Origin: JACRLW01 sp050181465
GTDB taxonomy: Bacteria > Planctomycetota > UBA1135 > UBA2386
Direction: 5' to 3'
Assembly (NCBI GenBank): GCA_050181465.1
Contig: JBFXDD010000019.1
Location: 30,138-94,137 of the forward strand
DNA length: 64,000 nt
How positions within the stretch are numbered: the stretch's first letter is position 1; each line of letters opens with the position of its first letter. Shown piece after piece: positions 16,329 to 25,142 of this stretch. A program made the translations under genes and the position numbers. A model generated the notes under the pieces. That model saw nothing but the letters and a program-made list of their open reading frames with translations. It did not search any database and had not been told where the DNA came from.

Positions 16329-17162
16329 ATGACCCACTCGGAACACCCACCTCAGTCCAACCCCAGCGCTCGACCACGGGTGCGGCTCGGTCCGATCCTC
16401 CTCGTCGAAGGCCTCGTGCTGGGCATCTTGCTCGTGGTTCTCCTCGCCGGCCGCGCCGGCAACACCCCCGAGCTTCGTTGGCAGTTCGGCGAAGTCGGCG
16501 AGACTCGAGACGTGTTCGCGGAGCTACCCCCCGGCTTCCCTTTGCGGCTCGAGATCGATCTGCCGGAACCCATGCACGTCTATGTCGCGAGCCACGATGC
16601 CATGCGCGGCAACATCGCGATGTGGCCCAGCGCGCAACTGCAGACCGAAGCGCCGTCGAACCCAGTTCCCGCGGGACGGCAACGCCTGCCCGGCAGCTTC
16701 AAGGGCCAGGAAGTTCAGTGGCACGTAGGCGACGGCGTGGGTGTCACGACCTTTTTCGTGATCGCCTCACGGCAACCGATCGCCGATCTGAACCGCGCGA
16801 TGGCATCCTTCCGGCAACTGGGCAATGCGGCGTTCCCGGACCGTCGCATGTGTTCGACCTACGCACCGAAGGGCGGCATGGATTCGGTTCCCCCGCCCGG
16901 CAAGCCTGGCCACGACTTGCTCGCGTGGTGCGCCGATCAGGCCGCCGATCTGCACGACGGTGCGATGAAGCCGATCGCGGGCCGACCCGGCGCGTTCTTC
17001 AAGACGATGCGGGTGATCACGCCGCTGCCGGATGCGCCGCTCGATCTCGACTCCGCCCAAAAGGCGCTCGCCGATCGCTTCGGTCCGCTGCAGGACATGG
17101 TCCGGATGAAGCCCGAAGCGCTCGGACCCTCGGCACCCGCAACACCGCCGCGCGGTCGGTAA
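16329..17162 (+). CDS. Single-pass membrane protein with DUF4384-like domain
   Basis: 277 residues of unknown function. Residues 18-40 (RLGPILLVEGLVLGILLVVLL) form one membrane segment after a short basic cytoplasmic tail, and the remainder should face the periplasm. DLPEPMHVYVASHDAMRGNI followed by AMWPS resembles the strand pattern of DUF4384, a domain that often accompanies kinases and secreted regulators. The tail after residue 225 is proline- and basic-rich. The next gene converges after 30 bp, with a strong hairpin in the gap. No catalytic motif was seen. Confidence 0.6.
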   Translation: MTHSEHPPQSNPSARPRVRLGPILLVEGLVLGILLVVLLAGRAGNTPELRWQFGEVGETRDVFAELPPGFPLRLEIDLPEPMHVYVASHDAMRGNIAMWPSAQLQTEAPSNPVPAGRQRLPGSFKGQEVQWHVGDGVGVTTFFVIASRQPIADLNRAMASFRQLGNAAFPDRRMCSTYAPKGGMDSVPPPGKPGHDLLAWCADQAADLHDGAMKPIAGRPGAFFKTMRVITPLPDAPLDLDSAQKALADRFGPLQDMVRMKPEALGPSAPATPPRGR

Positions 17163-17167
17163 TCCCA

Positions 17168-17183
17168 GCTGCGACTTCGCAGC
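17168..17183. terminator. Hairpin in a 30-bp convergent gap
   Basis: GCTGCG-ACTT-CGCAGC gives a 6-bp stem with a 4-nt loop, and the outer loop bases can also pair. It fills the gap between the stops of two convergent genes (17162 and 17193). There is no T-tract on either side, so it may act with Rho or simply protect 3' ends. Confidence 0.4.
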
Positions 17184-17192
17184 CACGAGACC

Positions 17193-18581
17193 TCAGCACT
17201 CCGGCAGATTCACCGCGAGACCGCCCTCGCTGGTCTCCTTGTACTCGCGGCGCATGTCCTCACCCGTGCGCTTCATCACGCGGATCACCTTGTCGAGCGA
17301 GACGATGCCCTTCTCGCCCGAGTTCAAGGCGAGTTGCGCGGCGCTCCACGCTTTCGCCACGCCCATCGCGTTGCGCTCGATGCATGGCGCCTGCACCAGT
17401 CCTTGGATCGGATCGCAAGTCAGCCCGAGGTTGTGCTCGAGTCCGATCTCGGCGGCGCGCTCGACCTGGTCGACGTCACCCCCGAGAATCTCGCAGAGCG
17501 CTGCGGCAGCCATCGCCGTCGCCGAACCGACTTCGCCCTGACAGCCGACTTCGGCACCCGACAGACTCGCGTGCGTCTTGATGACCATCGCGATGGACCC
17601 ACCCGTCGCCAATGCGCGGTGGATCTGTTCGCGCGACAGCGATAGCCGATCCGCTGCCTCCACCAGCACCGCGGGGAAGATCCCCGCTGCGCCGTTGGTC
17701 GGTGCCGTCACGACGATGCCGCCCGCCGCGTTCTCTTCGTTGACCGCGTACGCGTATGCCTGCGCCTGCGCGATGATGCGATAGCTCGGTTCCACGCGCC
17801 CGGCCGCGAGCTGAGCCTGCAAGGTTGCCGCGCGACGCAGCACGCCGAGCCCGCCGGGCAGTTTCCCCGTCTGTCGCAGACCGCGTTCGATGCAGGCGCG
17901 GAAGGTCGCGAAGATGCGATCGAGGCCCGACTCGAGCGCGCCGGGTTGCTCCTCCCACGCGCGTTCGTTCGCCAACACGACGGCACCGAGCCCGCCGTGC
18001 TCGCGCGCGCGCGCACACAGAGTGGCGCCGTTGTGGAACGGCGCGACCGGCGGCGAGGGCGGCCGACGCTTGCCGCTCTCATCGCCGACCGTCTGCACGA
18101 AGCCGCCGCCGACCGACAGCCAGGTCTCCTCGTGGATCACGGTCCCCCGTTCATCGAAGGCTCGACAGACCAGCGTGTTCGGATGCGGCAAGTGCTCCGG
18201 CGAGGTGTCGCGCGAGCGGTCGAACAACACATCGTCCGGGCGAAGCTCGACGCGGCTACCGCCCCAATCGATCCCGGGATCCGCGGCGAGCCGCTCGGCG
18301 ATGGCGCCGAACCGGTCTGGATCCACCAACTCCGGCTCATCGCCGGCCAAGCCCGCAAGCACCGCCCGATCGGTGCCGTGACCGCGTCCGGTCGCCGACA
18401 ACGAACCGCGGAGTTCCACCTGGAGCCGGGCCGGCACCAGGCCGCGCGCGAGCAAGCGGCGGCGGAACATACCGGTCGCGCGCATCGGCCCCACGGTGTG
18501 GCTGGAACTCGGACCGGGCCCGATGCGGAAGATGTCCAGGAGACGGACGGTGATCGGTTCGGCGACCGTGGGTGAGCTCAT
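17193..18581 (-). CDS. sdaA: L-serine ammonia-lyase, iron-sulfur type 2
   Basis: 462 residues. It deaminates L-serine to pyruvate and ammonia with a [4Fe-4S] cluster in the cytoplasm. The beta domain comes first (GPGPSSSHTVGPM, about 20-33), the alpha domain second (NAAGGIVVTAPTNGAAG, about 284-300). The three cluster cysteines are visible: Cys347 in GCQGEVGSA, Cys389 in LTCDPIQG and Cys400 in QAPC. The chain ends in Cys462 (LPEC). In the Legionella type 2 enzyme a C-terminal cysteine folds back into the active site as an internal inhibitor, and the same tail is expected here. The start at 18581 is the usual family start (the frame is open further upstream). It is divergent from a VWA gene, 63 bp apart. 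Confidence 0.93.
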   Translation of the reverse strand: MSSPTVAEPITVRLLDIFRIGPGPSSSHTVGPMRATGMFRRRLLARGLVPARLQVELRGSLSATGRGHGTDRAVLAGLAGDEPELVDPDRFGAIAERLAADPGIDWGGSRVELRPDDVLFDRSRDTSPEHLPHPNTLVCRAFDERGTVIHEETWLSVGGGFVQTVGDESGKRRPPSPPVAPFHNGATLCARAREHGGLGAVVLANERAWEEQPGALESGLDRIFATFRACIERGLRQTGKLPGGLGVLRRAATLQAQLAAGRVEPSYRIIAQAQAYAYAVNEENAAGGIVVTAPTNGAAGIFPAVLVEAADRLSLSREQIHRALATGGSIAMVIKTHASLSGAEVGCQGEVGSATAMAAAALCEILGGDVDQVERAAEIGLEHNLGLTCDPIQGLVQAPCIERNAMGVAKAWSAAQLALNSGEKGIVSLDKVIRVMKRTGEDMRREYKETSEGGLAVNLPEC

Positions 18582-18644
18582 CGGCGGTGGGCGGTAGCCG
18601 AGAACGGTAACATCCGCGCTGCCGCGCGCTATCTGACCCGTCTG

Positions 18645-20300
18645 ATGCCGAACCGACTGCGCTCCCTCTGCCTCGCGATCCTCGGCTTGGCCGGGATCGC
18701 ATTCGGGCAGCGAGCGACGGTCGAGAGCGGAGACGCCGCGCGCGCCATCGGCCGCTGGCGGAAAGCGTGGGCCGCCGGATCGATCGAGGCAACGCACGCA
18801 CCGATCGACGAAGGCGAAGCCAAGCGGCTCTACGGCGCCGCGATCTGGCGTTCGATGCCCGAGCGACTGACCTCCCACCGCGCCGGCTTGCTCGCCCTGC
18901 TCGAAGTGGTGGCGAGCGAGCAGACTCCTGAACTCGTCGACGAAACGCTGGCGCTCGCTGCCGTCGGACTCGAAGCAGCGCCGCAAACCGAGCGGCACAC
19001 GGACCTCGTGCGCGAGTCGGCGCTGACCACCTTGGGCCGACTCCGCTCGCCGAGCGCGATCGATCGGCTGTTGGCGGCGGCCCGGCCGCGACGCGGGCCG
19101 GCGGCGATCGAGGAGCGGCTCGCAGCGATGCTCGCGCTCGGCTCCGTCGCGTCGCCGACGGTTCGCCTCGAGCTCGAGGTCCACGTGCGGGACAACAGTC
19201 CGCGCATTCGCTTCGCGGCGGCGCAGTCACTGGGCACGCGAGGGTCGGCACACTCAGTCACCGCCTTGGGCGATGCGCTCGGCGCGGAGACGGACGCCAA
19301 CGCCGCCCTCGCGATGCTCGATGCCTTGCATTCGATCGCCATGCGCGACGCCGAGCGAATCGAGAACCGCGCCGGCCGACGACTGCTTGCAATCGCCCTA
19401 GATCGACTCGGCAAGTTCGACTGGCGGTGCGATCGCGTCATCGTCGAGATCGCCGGCTCGATCCGAAGCCAGATGTCGATCGAGCCGCTGATTGGCGTGC
19501 TCGAGCGTCAGCGTGCACAGCACAGAGCCGAAGAACACCTTCGTTCGGGGGTGCTGCGCGAACGCGCCTTCGCCGTGCTGCGCGACCTGACCGGAACGCT
19601 GCGACCGATCGATCGGCCGGACCTGTGGCGGGAGTTCTGGGCGGGCGCGCGAGCCGACTTCAAACTGCCGTCGCCTCGCTCGAGCAAGCCCGAAGCGGGA
19701 CGCACGAGTTCCGGCTTCTTTGGCATCCCGGTCACCGGCACGCGGGTGATGTTCATCATCGACACCTCCGGCAGCATGAACAGTCCGCTGTTCGTGAAGT
19801 CCACCGCCGAAGGAACCAGCGGAAGCGACGAAACGGCGCAGACGACGCGCATCGATCAAGCACGCAAGGAGCTGTTGAAGGCGGTCGCCGCATTGCCGGA
19901 CGGCGCGCGATTCGGAGTCATCGCGTTCGCCAGCGAAGTACGCGTTTGGTTCGACAAGCTCGCCCTGGTCGGCCCGCCGTCGACACGGACGCTTCGCGAG
20001 CGACTGGCGACCCTGCAAGGCGATGGCGGCACGAATCTCTACGGCGGCTTGGAGCGCGCGCTCGGTCTGGATGAGGTCGGCTACGGTCAAGCCGTCGGCA
20101 CCGAGATCGACGAGATCTTCCTCCTGAGCGACGGGCAGCCGACCGCCGGGAGCGTGACGGATCCGTCGACGATCCTCGCCGCCGTGCGCCGCGCCAACCG
20201 CTACGCGCGGGTTCGCATCCACGCGGTGTCCCTCGGCGGTGACGAGCAGTTCTTGCGACAGCTCGCCGAGGAGAGCGGCGGCAACTTCGTCGCATACTAG
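18645..20300 (+). CDS. Secreted protein with HEAT-like repeats and a VWA domain
   Basis: 551 residues. A signal peptide (LCLAILGLAGIAFG, residues 8-21) leads into an alpha-helical HEAT-like region (about 85-290: RESALTTLGRLRSPSAIDRL, RIRFAAAQSLGTRGSAHSV). A von Willebrand factor A domain follows from about residue 362, with a complete metal-ion-dependent adhesion site: DTSGSMNS, a distal Thr in GGTN, and Asp in LLSDGQP. VWA domains bind proteins in a Mg-dependent way, so this is probably an extracytoplasmic adaptor. Its partner is unknown. The stop codon TAG at 20298-20300 forms the end of repeat copy D, so the repeat sets the 3' boundary of this gene. Confidence 0.8.
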   Translation: MPNRLRSLCLAILGLAGIAFGQRATVESGDAARAIGRWRKAWAAGSIEATHAPIDEGEAKRLYGAAIWRSMPERLTSHRAGLLALLEVVASEQTPELVDETLALAAVGLEAAPQTERHTDLVRESALTTLGRLRSPSAIDRLLAAARPRRGPAAIEERLAAMLALGSVASPTVRLELEVHVRDNSPRIRFAAAQSLGTRGSAHSVTALGDALGAETDANAALAMLDALHSIAMRDAERIENRAGRRLLAIALDRLGKFDWRCDRVIVEIAGSIRSQMSIEPLIGVLERQRAQHRAEEHLRSGVLRERAFAVLRDLTGTLRPIDRPDLWREFWAGARADFKLPSPRSSKPEAGRTSSGFFGIPVTGTRVMFIIDTSGSMNSPLFVKSTAEGTSGSDETAQTTRIDQARKELLKAVAALPDGARFGVIAFASEVRVWFDKLALVGPPSTRTLRERLATLQGDGGTNLYGGLERALGLDEVGYGQAVGTEIDEIFLLSDGQPTAGSVTDPSTILAAVRRANRYARVRIHAVSLGGDEQFLRQLAEESGGNFVAY

Positions 20301-20477
20301 CGCGGACTCATTGGGAACGTCGTCGCGAGATCGACGCAGGCCGATGTCCGGAAAGGAGCTGCGGCGGCGACGACCGAAGCGTAGCTGTAGCTACGCTGCC
20401 GGGGACGAGCCGACGTAGCGACGCAGCCGGGCGCGAATTGCGGCGATCGCAGCAGACGGTCACGAAGAGTCCGGGCT
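20298..20477 (-). repeat. Palindromic intergenic repeat, copy D (long class)
   Basis: 180-bp element starting with the TAG stop of the VWA gene and ending in AGTCCGGGCT. It aligns over its whole length with the reverse complement of copy A, including the internal hairpin AGCGTAGCT-GT-AGCTACGCT (20378-20397) and the core (TGCTGCGATCGCCGCAATTC on the minus strand). Compared with copy B it has an insert of about 90 bp between GTCGTCGCGA and CGCAGCCGGGCGCG. The arms are less perfect than in A, but the variable triplet (CTC left, GAG right) still pairs. Confidence 0.9.
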
Positions 20478-20633
20478 CGGCCCGCGACGGCCGGAAAGCG
20501 GTTCGCCGCCTCGACGTGACTCGGCTGACCCCGCGCTCGCAGCGGAGCTTGCGGCATCGACTCGGCTCGCGGCGGCCCGCGTCCGATGCAAGACGACCGC
20601 CACGAGTCGTGGCGAAGCACTCGACTTGCACCG
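20301..20633. other. Intergenic region mostly filled by repeat copy D
   Basis: 333 bp between two plus-strand genes. Repeat copy D covers the part up to 20477. The remaining 156 bp (20478-20633) presumably hold the promoter of the following lipoprotein gene. I see no clear -35/-10 pair and no coding potential there. Confidence 0.5.
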
Positions 20634-22898
20634 ATGAGTATCGCCACCGCACTGCTTCGTTCTGCGGCCCTTGCGCTCGCAGTCCTCGCGCCGATCGCTT
20701 GCGACGGCTCCTCGATCCGACTTCCTTCCGGCGCGAACTCGACGCTCTCGCTGGTCCCCTCCACCATCGTCGCCGACGGCGTCGACGCCACCGCCTTGTC
20801 GCTCCGGATCCTCGACGAGAACGGGAATCCCCTCGTCGGGGCGACCGTCACCCTCGAGACCGATGGACCGGGCATGGTCCTCGTGCAGCCGGCCGCTCCT
20901 ACCGGGCTCGACGGTTCGGTCACCGCAACCGCTCGCGCCACTCGCGCGGGTGATTGCATCCTTCGCGCGAACATCGCCTTCGGCGGGCGCGTGACCCAGA
21001 TCACCCTGCCGGGCGTCCTCGTCGTCGAGCCGGGTCCCGCCGACGCCGCGCAGTCGCAACTCAGCGCGGCACCGAACGATGTCACCGCCGACGGCAACGC
21101 CACCTCGACCGTGAGCGTGCTGGTGCGCGATGCGAACTCGAATCCGATCGCCGGCGCTCAGGTGACGCTCAGCGTCACGGCCGGGATCGCGGACCTCGAT
21201 GCGGCGAACCTGACCACCGACGCGCAGGGGGCGGCCAGTACGACCGTCCGCTCCCGCAGCGTCGGGAACGCCACTCTCGCTGCGACCGTGGCGATCACCG
21301 GCGGAACGGTCGTCCTCAATGCGCAACCCGTCGTGAACTTCTTCCAACCGGTCGGCATCGACGAGAACGAGCCGAACGATCAAATCAGCGAAGCGAACCA
21401 GATCTGGCTCGGCACGACCGCCTACGGCAGCGTCGAGACCGTCGGCGACCTCGATCACTTCGCCGTCGAACTGACCGAGGGACAATCGATCGCGGTGGAG
21501 ATCTTCGGCCTTCGCTTCGACCACGAGACCTGGAACACCAACGGGAACGTGCCGCGCGTCAGCATCACCGATGCTGCCGGCAATCTTCTGGTGGAACACG
21601 ACTACCAAGGTCACAACTCGGTCCAGTCGTGGAGCTTCGACGTCGTCGATCCGGATCTCCCGATGTTCCGCGCTACGACCGCGGGCACCTATCACATCGT
21701 CGTCACGGCAGACGACAACAGCACAGCCGGCGGTGGCTATGCGTTGCGAGCGCGGGCCACCGATCTGAGCAATGCCCTGGGCGAAGGGTCGACGATCGTC
21801 AGCAGCGCCAACATCGTCGGCTTTCATCAGAACGACGGGACCGACACCTATTCGCTGATCGTGGCCGCCGACTCCATCGTCGACGTGCGGACGATCGCGT
21901 ATCGGCTGGGCGTGAACCACGACGGCGCCGCAACTCCGGACTACTTCGATCCGATGATCGAACTCGAAGGTCCGGCGCCCGGAACCGACACGCTCCTCAA
22001 CGACGACGAGACTCTCTACGACTCCGGCATCACGGCCTGGCTCAGCGCGGGTGAGCACGCGCTCCACATGACCGAGTGCTGTGGCGATGCCGACTCGCCT
22101 TACGCGCTCGAGGTGGCGATCCACCCGCTGACCGGAGTGACCGAGACCGAGCCGAACGATACGCCGCAGACCGCCACGGCACTGACCGAAGGGGTTCTGA
22201 TCAGCGGCGCCATCGATTCCTCGAACGACGACTGGTTCGCGATGGAACTGACCGCGGGCGATCGAGTGCGACTCGACGTACTCGACGGAGCGTTCAGCCT
22301 CCCGAACGGCGACAGCGGCGTCAGCATGCAGGTGGAAGACCCGAACTCGAACGTCGTGATCGGAGCCTTCCTGCTGAACCGTCTGGAGTTCCCGGTCACG
22401 ATCTCGGGCGTCTGGCGAGTTCGCTTCACGACGGGCAACCTCAACCCGACCGGCTACATCATCCGTTACACGACCTGGTCGAACGCCCGGGAGATCGAAC
22501 CGAACGACCTGGCGATCCAAGGCAGTCAGACGATCACCACGCAGCCGATCGCCGGCACCATCGGCACCGCGAACGACATCGACTGGTTCGTGGTGCAGGC
22601 CGCGGCCGCGAACGAGCTCGTGCACCTCGGTCTGCGTTGCGCGGACCCGCGCCGGAACTTCCACGCCACGGGCATGACCAACATGACGCCGATCGTGGTG
22701 GTCACGGATCTCGACGGCAACGCCATCGCAGCGGTCGATCAAGCGCAATCCCTGCGTCCGCAGGGCCTCGTCGATCCGGAACTCGTCTGCGAGATCGCCT
22801 TCCGCGCCCCCGCGGCCGGCGGCTACAGGGTGAGCGTCATCGATCGCAACGGATCGAGCGGGCCGGAGACCAACTACACCATCCAGCGGAAGGACTGA
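20634..22898 (+). CDS. Lipoprotein with Ig-like and pre-peptidase C-terminal (PPC) domains
   Basis: 754 residues. Residues 1-23 (LLRSAALALAVLAPIAC) form a lipoprotein-type signal with Cys23 as probable lipid site, although the box PIAC is not canonical. Two bacterial Ig-like domains follow (about 30-130 and 140-240), with VADGVDATALSLRILDENGN and VTADGNATSTVSVLVRDANSN, the invasin/Big_1 pattern. Three PPC-type domains start at NENEPND-like motifs: DENEPNDQ, TETEPNDT and EIEPNDLA. There is no peptidase domain, so this is probably a cell-surface binding or structural protein. A long open frame on the opposite strand is judged an artefact of GC-rich codon use. Together with the next gene, which begins at once, it may form an operon. 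Confidence 0.8.
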   Translation: MSIATALLRSAALALAVLAPIACDGSSIRLPSGANSTLSLVPSTIVADGVDATALSLRILDENGNPLVGATVTLETDGPGMVLVQPAAPTGLDGSVTATARATRAGDCILRANIAFGGRVTQITLPGVLVVEPGPADAAQSQLSAAPNDVTADGNATSTVSVLVRDANSNPIAGAQVTLSVTAGIADLDAANLTTDAQGAASTTVRSRSVGNATLAATVAITGGTVVLNAQPVVNFFQPVGIDENEPNDQISEANQIWLGTTAYGSVETVGDLDHFAVELTEGQSIAVEIFGLRFDHETWNTNGNVPRVSITDAAGNLLVEHDYQGHNSVQSWSFDVVDPDLPMFRATTAGTYHIVVTADDNSTAGGGYALRARATDLSNALGEGSTIVSSANIVGFHQNDGTDTYSLIVAADSIVDVRTIAYRLGVNHDGAATPDYFDPMIELEGPAPGTDTLLNDDETLYDSGITAWLSAGEHALHMTECCGDADSPYALEVAIHPLTGVTETEPNDTPQTATALTEGVLISGAIDSSNDDWFAMELTAGDRVRLDVLDGAFSLPNGDSGVSMQVEDPNSNVVIGAFLLNRLEFPVTISGVWRVRFTTGNLNPTGYIIRYTTWSNAREIEPNDLAIQGSQTITTQPIAGTIGTANDIDWFVVQAAAANELVHLGLRCADPRRNFHATGMTNMTPIVVVTDLDGNAIAAVDQAQSLRPQGLVDPELVCEIAFRAPAAGGYRVSVIDRNGSSGPETNYTIQRKD

Positions 22899-22901
22899 GT
22901 G

Positions 22902-23690
22902 ATGCGCGGGTGGGCGATCCTCGCCGTCGCGGGCCTGTTGCTCGCGATCGCGGTCGTCGGGCCGGGCCGCGTATTGCGCGAGCGTGCCGTTCCCGATCCA
23001 GCGTTGCTGTTCGAGGAAGCGTCACCGCGTGTTTCCAATCAGTCGGTTCCGCTCAGTACGCCGCCCGCGCGCACGCCCGCGGTCGAGTCCGCACCCGCGG
23101 TGACGACGAAGCCGACGCAGCGCGGGCGCCTGCCGCGTTGGAGAGTGGTCGGGCGGGTTCAACTCGATGACGGCTCCCCGGCGCCGCGCGCGAAGGTGGT
23201 CCTCGGTCAAGATCAGGGAATCGCCGACATGCTCGGCAACTTCTCGCTGTTGGTGAGGGAGAACCTCGCACCGAATGCCGCGCTGCGCGCGCGATTCGAG
23301 GGCCACGAAGTCACGCGCATCGCCGACTTCGGCGCGCGTCTGGTGGAACTCGATCCGAAGGTGCCGGTCGGCCCGCTCACCCTGACGGTCGGTGAGCGGC
23401 TTCCTACGATCCGCGGTGTCGTCGTCGACAAGGACGGTCACCCGCAGAAGGGATGGCGCGTGTTCGCGCGGATCCCCGATCCCGCACCCGACCACCACGA
23501 CTCAGACCTGTTGCTCTTCGTCGACGGCACGCGCAGCGACCGCGAAGGTCGCTTCGAACTCGCGGCGGCGGGTCGTGGTCGCAACATCATCCAGACCCAC
23601 CACGGCGCGCTTCGAATCGATCACGTGGTCGAGGTCGACGCGAGCGATCGCGAGGACCTCCGGTTGGTCGTGCCGGCTACGAAGCGCTGA
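22902..23690 (+). CDS. Membrane-anchored carboxypeptidase-regulatory-like protein
   Basis: 262 residues. Start ATG 22902; the GTG at 22899 directly after the upstream stop is an alternative adding one residue. A hydrophobic segment (WAILAVAGLLLAIAVVG, residues 4-20) is followed by a low-complexity proline/threonine linker. Two beta-sandwich modules come next: RWRVVGRVQLDDGSPAPRAK and LPTIRGVVVDKDGHPQKGWR, each of the CarboxypepD_reg type. The C-terminus ends LRLVVPATKR. It resembles the protein at 2029-3627 in design but not closely in sequence. It is probably translated with the PPC lipoprotein just upstream and displayed at the envelope; function is unknown. Confidence 0.7.
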   Translation: MRGWAILAVAGLLLAIAVVGPGRVLRERAVPDPALLFEEASPRVSNQSVPLSTPPARTPAVESAPAVTTKPTQRGRLPRWRVVGRVQLDDGSPAPRAKVVLGQDQGIADMLGNFSLLVRENLAPNAALRARFEGHEVTRIADFGARLVELDPKVPVGPLTLTVGERLPTIRGVVVDKDGHPQKGWRVFARIPDPAPDHHDSDLLLFVDGTRSDREGRFELAAAGRGRNIIQTHHGALRIDHVVEVDASDREDLRLVVPATKR

Positions 23691-23720
23691 ACGTCCTGCG
23701 TCGCCCGACGGCGGTCCCCC

Positions 23721-24941
23721 TCACCGCGCCTCGCTGCGCACCACGCGACCGATGTCGGTCATCGCGGCACGGACCGCGTCATAGTCGGGGTGCTTCAGCC
23801 GAAACCAAGTGTTGGTGAGCCAACCCTTGTCGAGTCCCTTGGTGGCCTCACCCGGCGGTGGAACATTGGCGTCGTAGATCCACGAACCGTAGCGGGATCT
23901 CACGACGTCGAGTCCGTGATGTTGCACGAAGCGGCCGTCCCGATCGGGTCGCACCTGCACCGAGCCGACCGCGTAGCGTCGCGACGGCGCGCGCTCCGAG
24001 GGTCGGCCGAGCACGGTGAGTGCCCACTCGCGATAGACGTCGAACTCGTTGCCGACCGCGTACATGTCCCAGATCATCTCGCCGGCTGGGCGGGCGCCGA
24101 TCTCGGAGAACTTCAGACCCTTGGGACCGAAGAACCACTCCATGTGCGTCGCGGCACGCCGAAGCCCCAGCAGCTCGATCACGCGATGTGCCATGGCGCG
24201 CAGCTCTCTGTAGCCGTCTTGCTCGATGCGGTTGGTCACCGCGATCTGCGGCGCGATCTTGCGATCGCCGAGCGCTTCGAGACACGTCGGGTAGTAGTGC
24301 GCGGCGAAGTCCACTCGCACACCGTGATCGTCGATGAGGGTGTCGAAGAAGCCCTCGTGTCCTTCGACGAACTCCTCGACCACGATGCGCCGCTGTGGAC
24401 TCGGCGCGAGCTGGGTGATCGCCGCCTGCAGTGCGCCTTCATCGCGCGCCAGAAACGTCTGCAGCGTTCCATAGCCCGCGATCGGCTTGAGGATGACCGG
24501 CAAGCCCTCGCGGGCGACGAACGCGCGCACGTCATCGGCACTCGCCGCCGCCGCAGACTGCGCGCACGCGACTCCGCGCTCGCGCAGGAACTCCTTCATC
24601 CGCGCCTTGTCGCGACAGAGGCGCGCCGTCTCGATGCTGAGTCCGCCGAGCCCCAAGTGCGCGCGGAGAACCGCGGCGGGTTCGACGAGCGGCTCATCGA
24701 TCGTCTCGACCAGGCCGATCGGGACTTCGCGGTGCAACTCTTCTGCGGCAGCGCGAAGTTTCTCGACGTCGAGAATCTCAGGACAACTGCGGTAGTCGGC
24801 CAACCATCGCGAGAGCGCGGGAGCGAGTCGTTCGCGGGGCGCCGGCCCGATTCCGGACACTCTCACGCCGAGCTCGGCGAGTGCCCGCACGAACCCGTGG
24901 TTGTAGACGTGAGTGTCGGGAGCAAGGAACAGGACGTGCAT
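23721..24941 (-). CDS. ATP-grasp domain ligase
   Basis: 406 residues. The layout is that of ATP-grasp carboxylate-amine ligases: an N-terminal Rossmann-like domain (MHVLFLAPDTHVYN, about 1-100), a central lid with Lys in LPVILKPIAGYGT, EEFVEGHEGF for adenine and ribose contacts, and a metal site in MEWFFGPKGLKFSEIGARPAGE (Glu/Asn-type ligands, here FSEIGARPAG). These enzymes join a carboxylate to an amine with ATP via an acylphosphate; the substrates here are unknown. It is divergent from ornithine aminotransferase (about 200 bp apart), which hints at amino-acid or dipeptide chemistry but does not prove it. The last 60 residues (WIYDANVPPPGEATKGLDKG) are not assignable. Confidence 0.8.
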   Translation of the reverse strand: MHVLFLAPDTHVYNHGFVRALAELGVRVSGIGPAPRERLAPALSRWLADYRSCPEILDVEKLRAAAEELHREVPIGLVETIDEPLVEPAAVLRAHLGLGGLSIETARLCRDKARMKEFLRERGVACAQSAAAASADDVRAFVAREGLPVILKPIAGYGTLQTFLARDEGALQAAITQLAPSPQRRIVVEEFVEGHEGFFDTLIDDHGVRVDFAAHYYPTCLEALGDRKIAPQIAVTNRIEQDGYRELRAMAHRVIELLGLRRAATHMEWFFGPKGLKFSEIGARPAGEMIWDMYAVGNEFDVYREWALTVLGRPSERAPSRRYAVGSVQVRPDRDGRFVQHHGLDVVRSRYGSWIYDANVPPPGEATKGLDKGWLTNTWFRLKHPDYDAVRAAMTDIGRVVRSEAR

Positions 24942-25142
24942 CGTCTCGCGGCGCGCATCATGCCGAGTCCCGGCTCCGATGGAACCGTTCGGTCGGACCG
25001 CGGCCCGTTCGCCCGCCGCCTACAGCACCGCTCGATCGGCGGCTCTTCCGCCACGCGATCGCCGGCCGATATAGGATCCATGTTCGAGATCGGCTCCCGC
25101 GACGAACTGCGTGACGCCGGCCGTAACCGGAAGCCTCCCGCC

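Noticed and set aside
20460..22748. 762-codon open frame on the minus strand opposite the PPC lipoprotein gene
   Set aside because: The plus-strand protein has a signal, Ig-like and PPC motifs. The antisense product is Arg/Asp/Val-rich with no domain, as expected for GC-rich third-position bias.
23699..23710. CGTCG-CC-CGACG as a terminator in the gap between the carboxypeptidase-regulatory gene and the ATP-grasp gene
   Set aside because: The loop is only two bases and the stem would be hard to form; too weak to call.
23790..25142. N-terminal extension of ornithine aminotransferase by about 450 codons
   Set aside because: It lies opposite the ATP-grasp gene and has no homology; family length and start fit ATG 25143.
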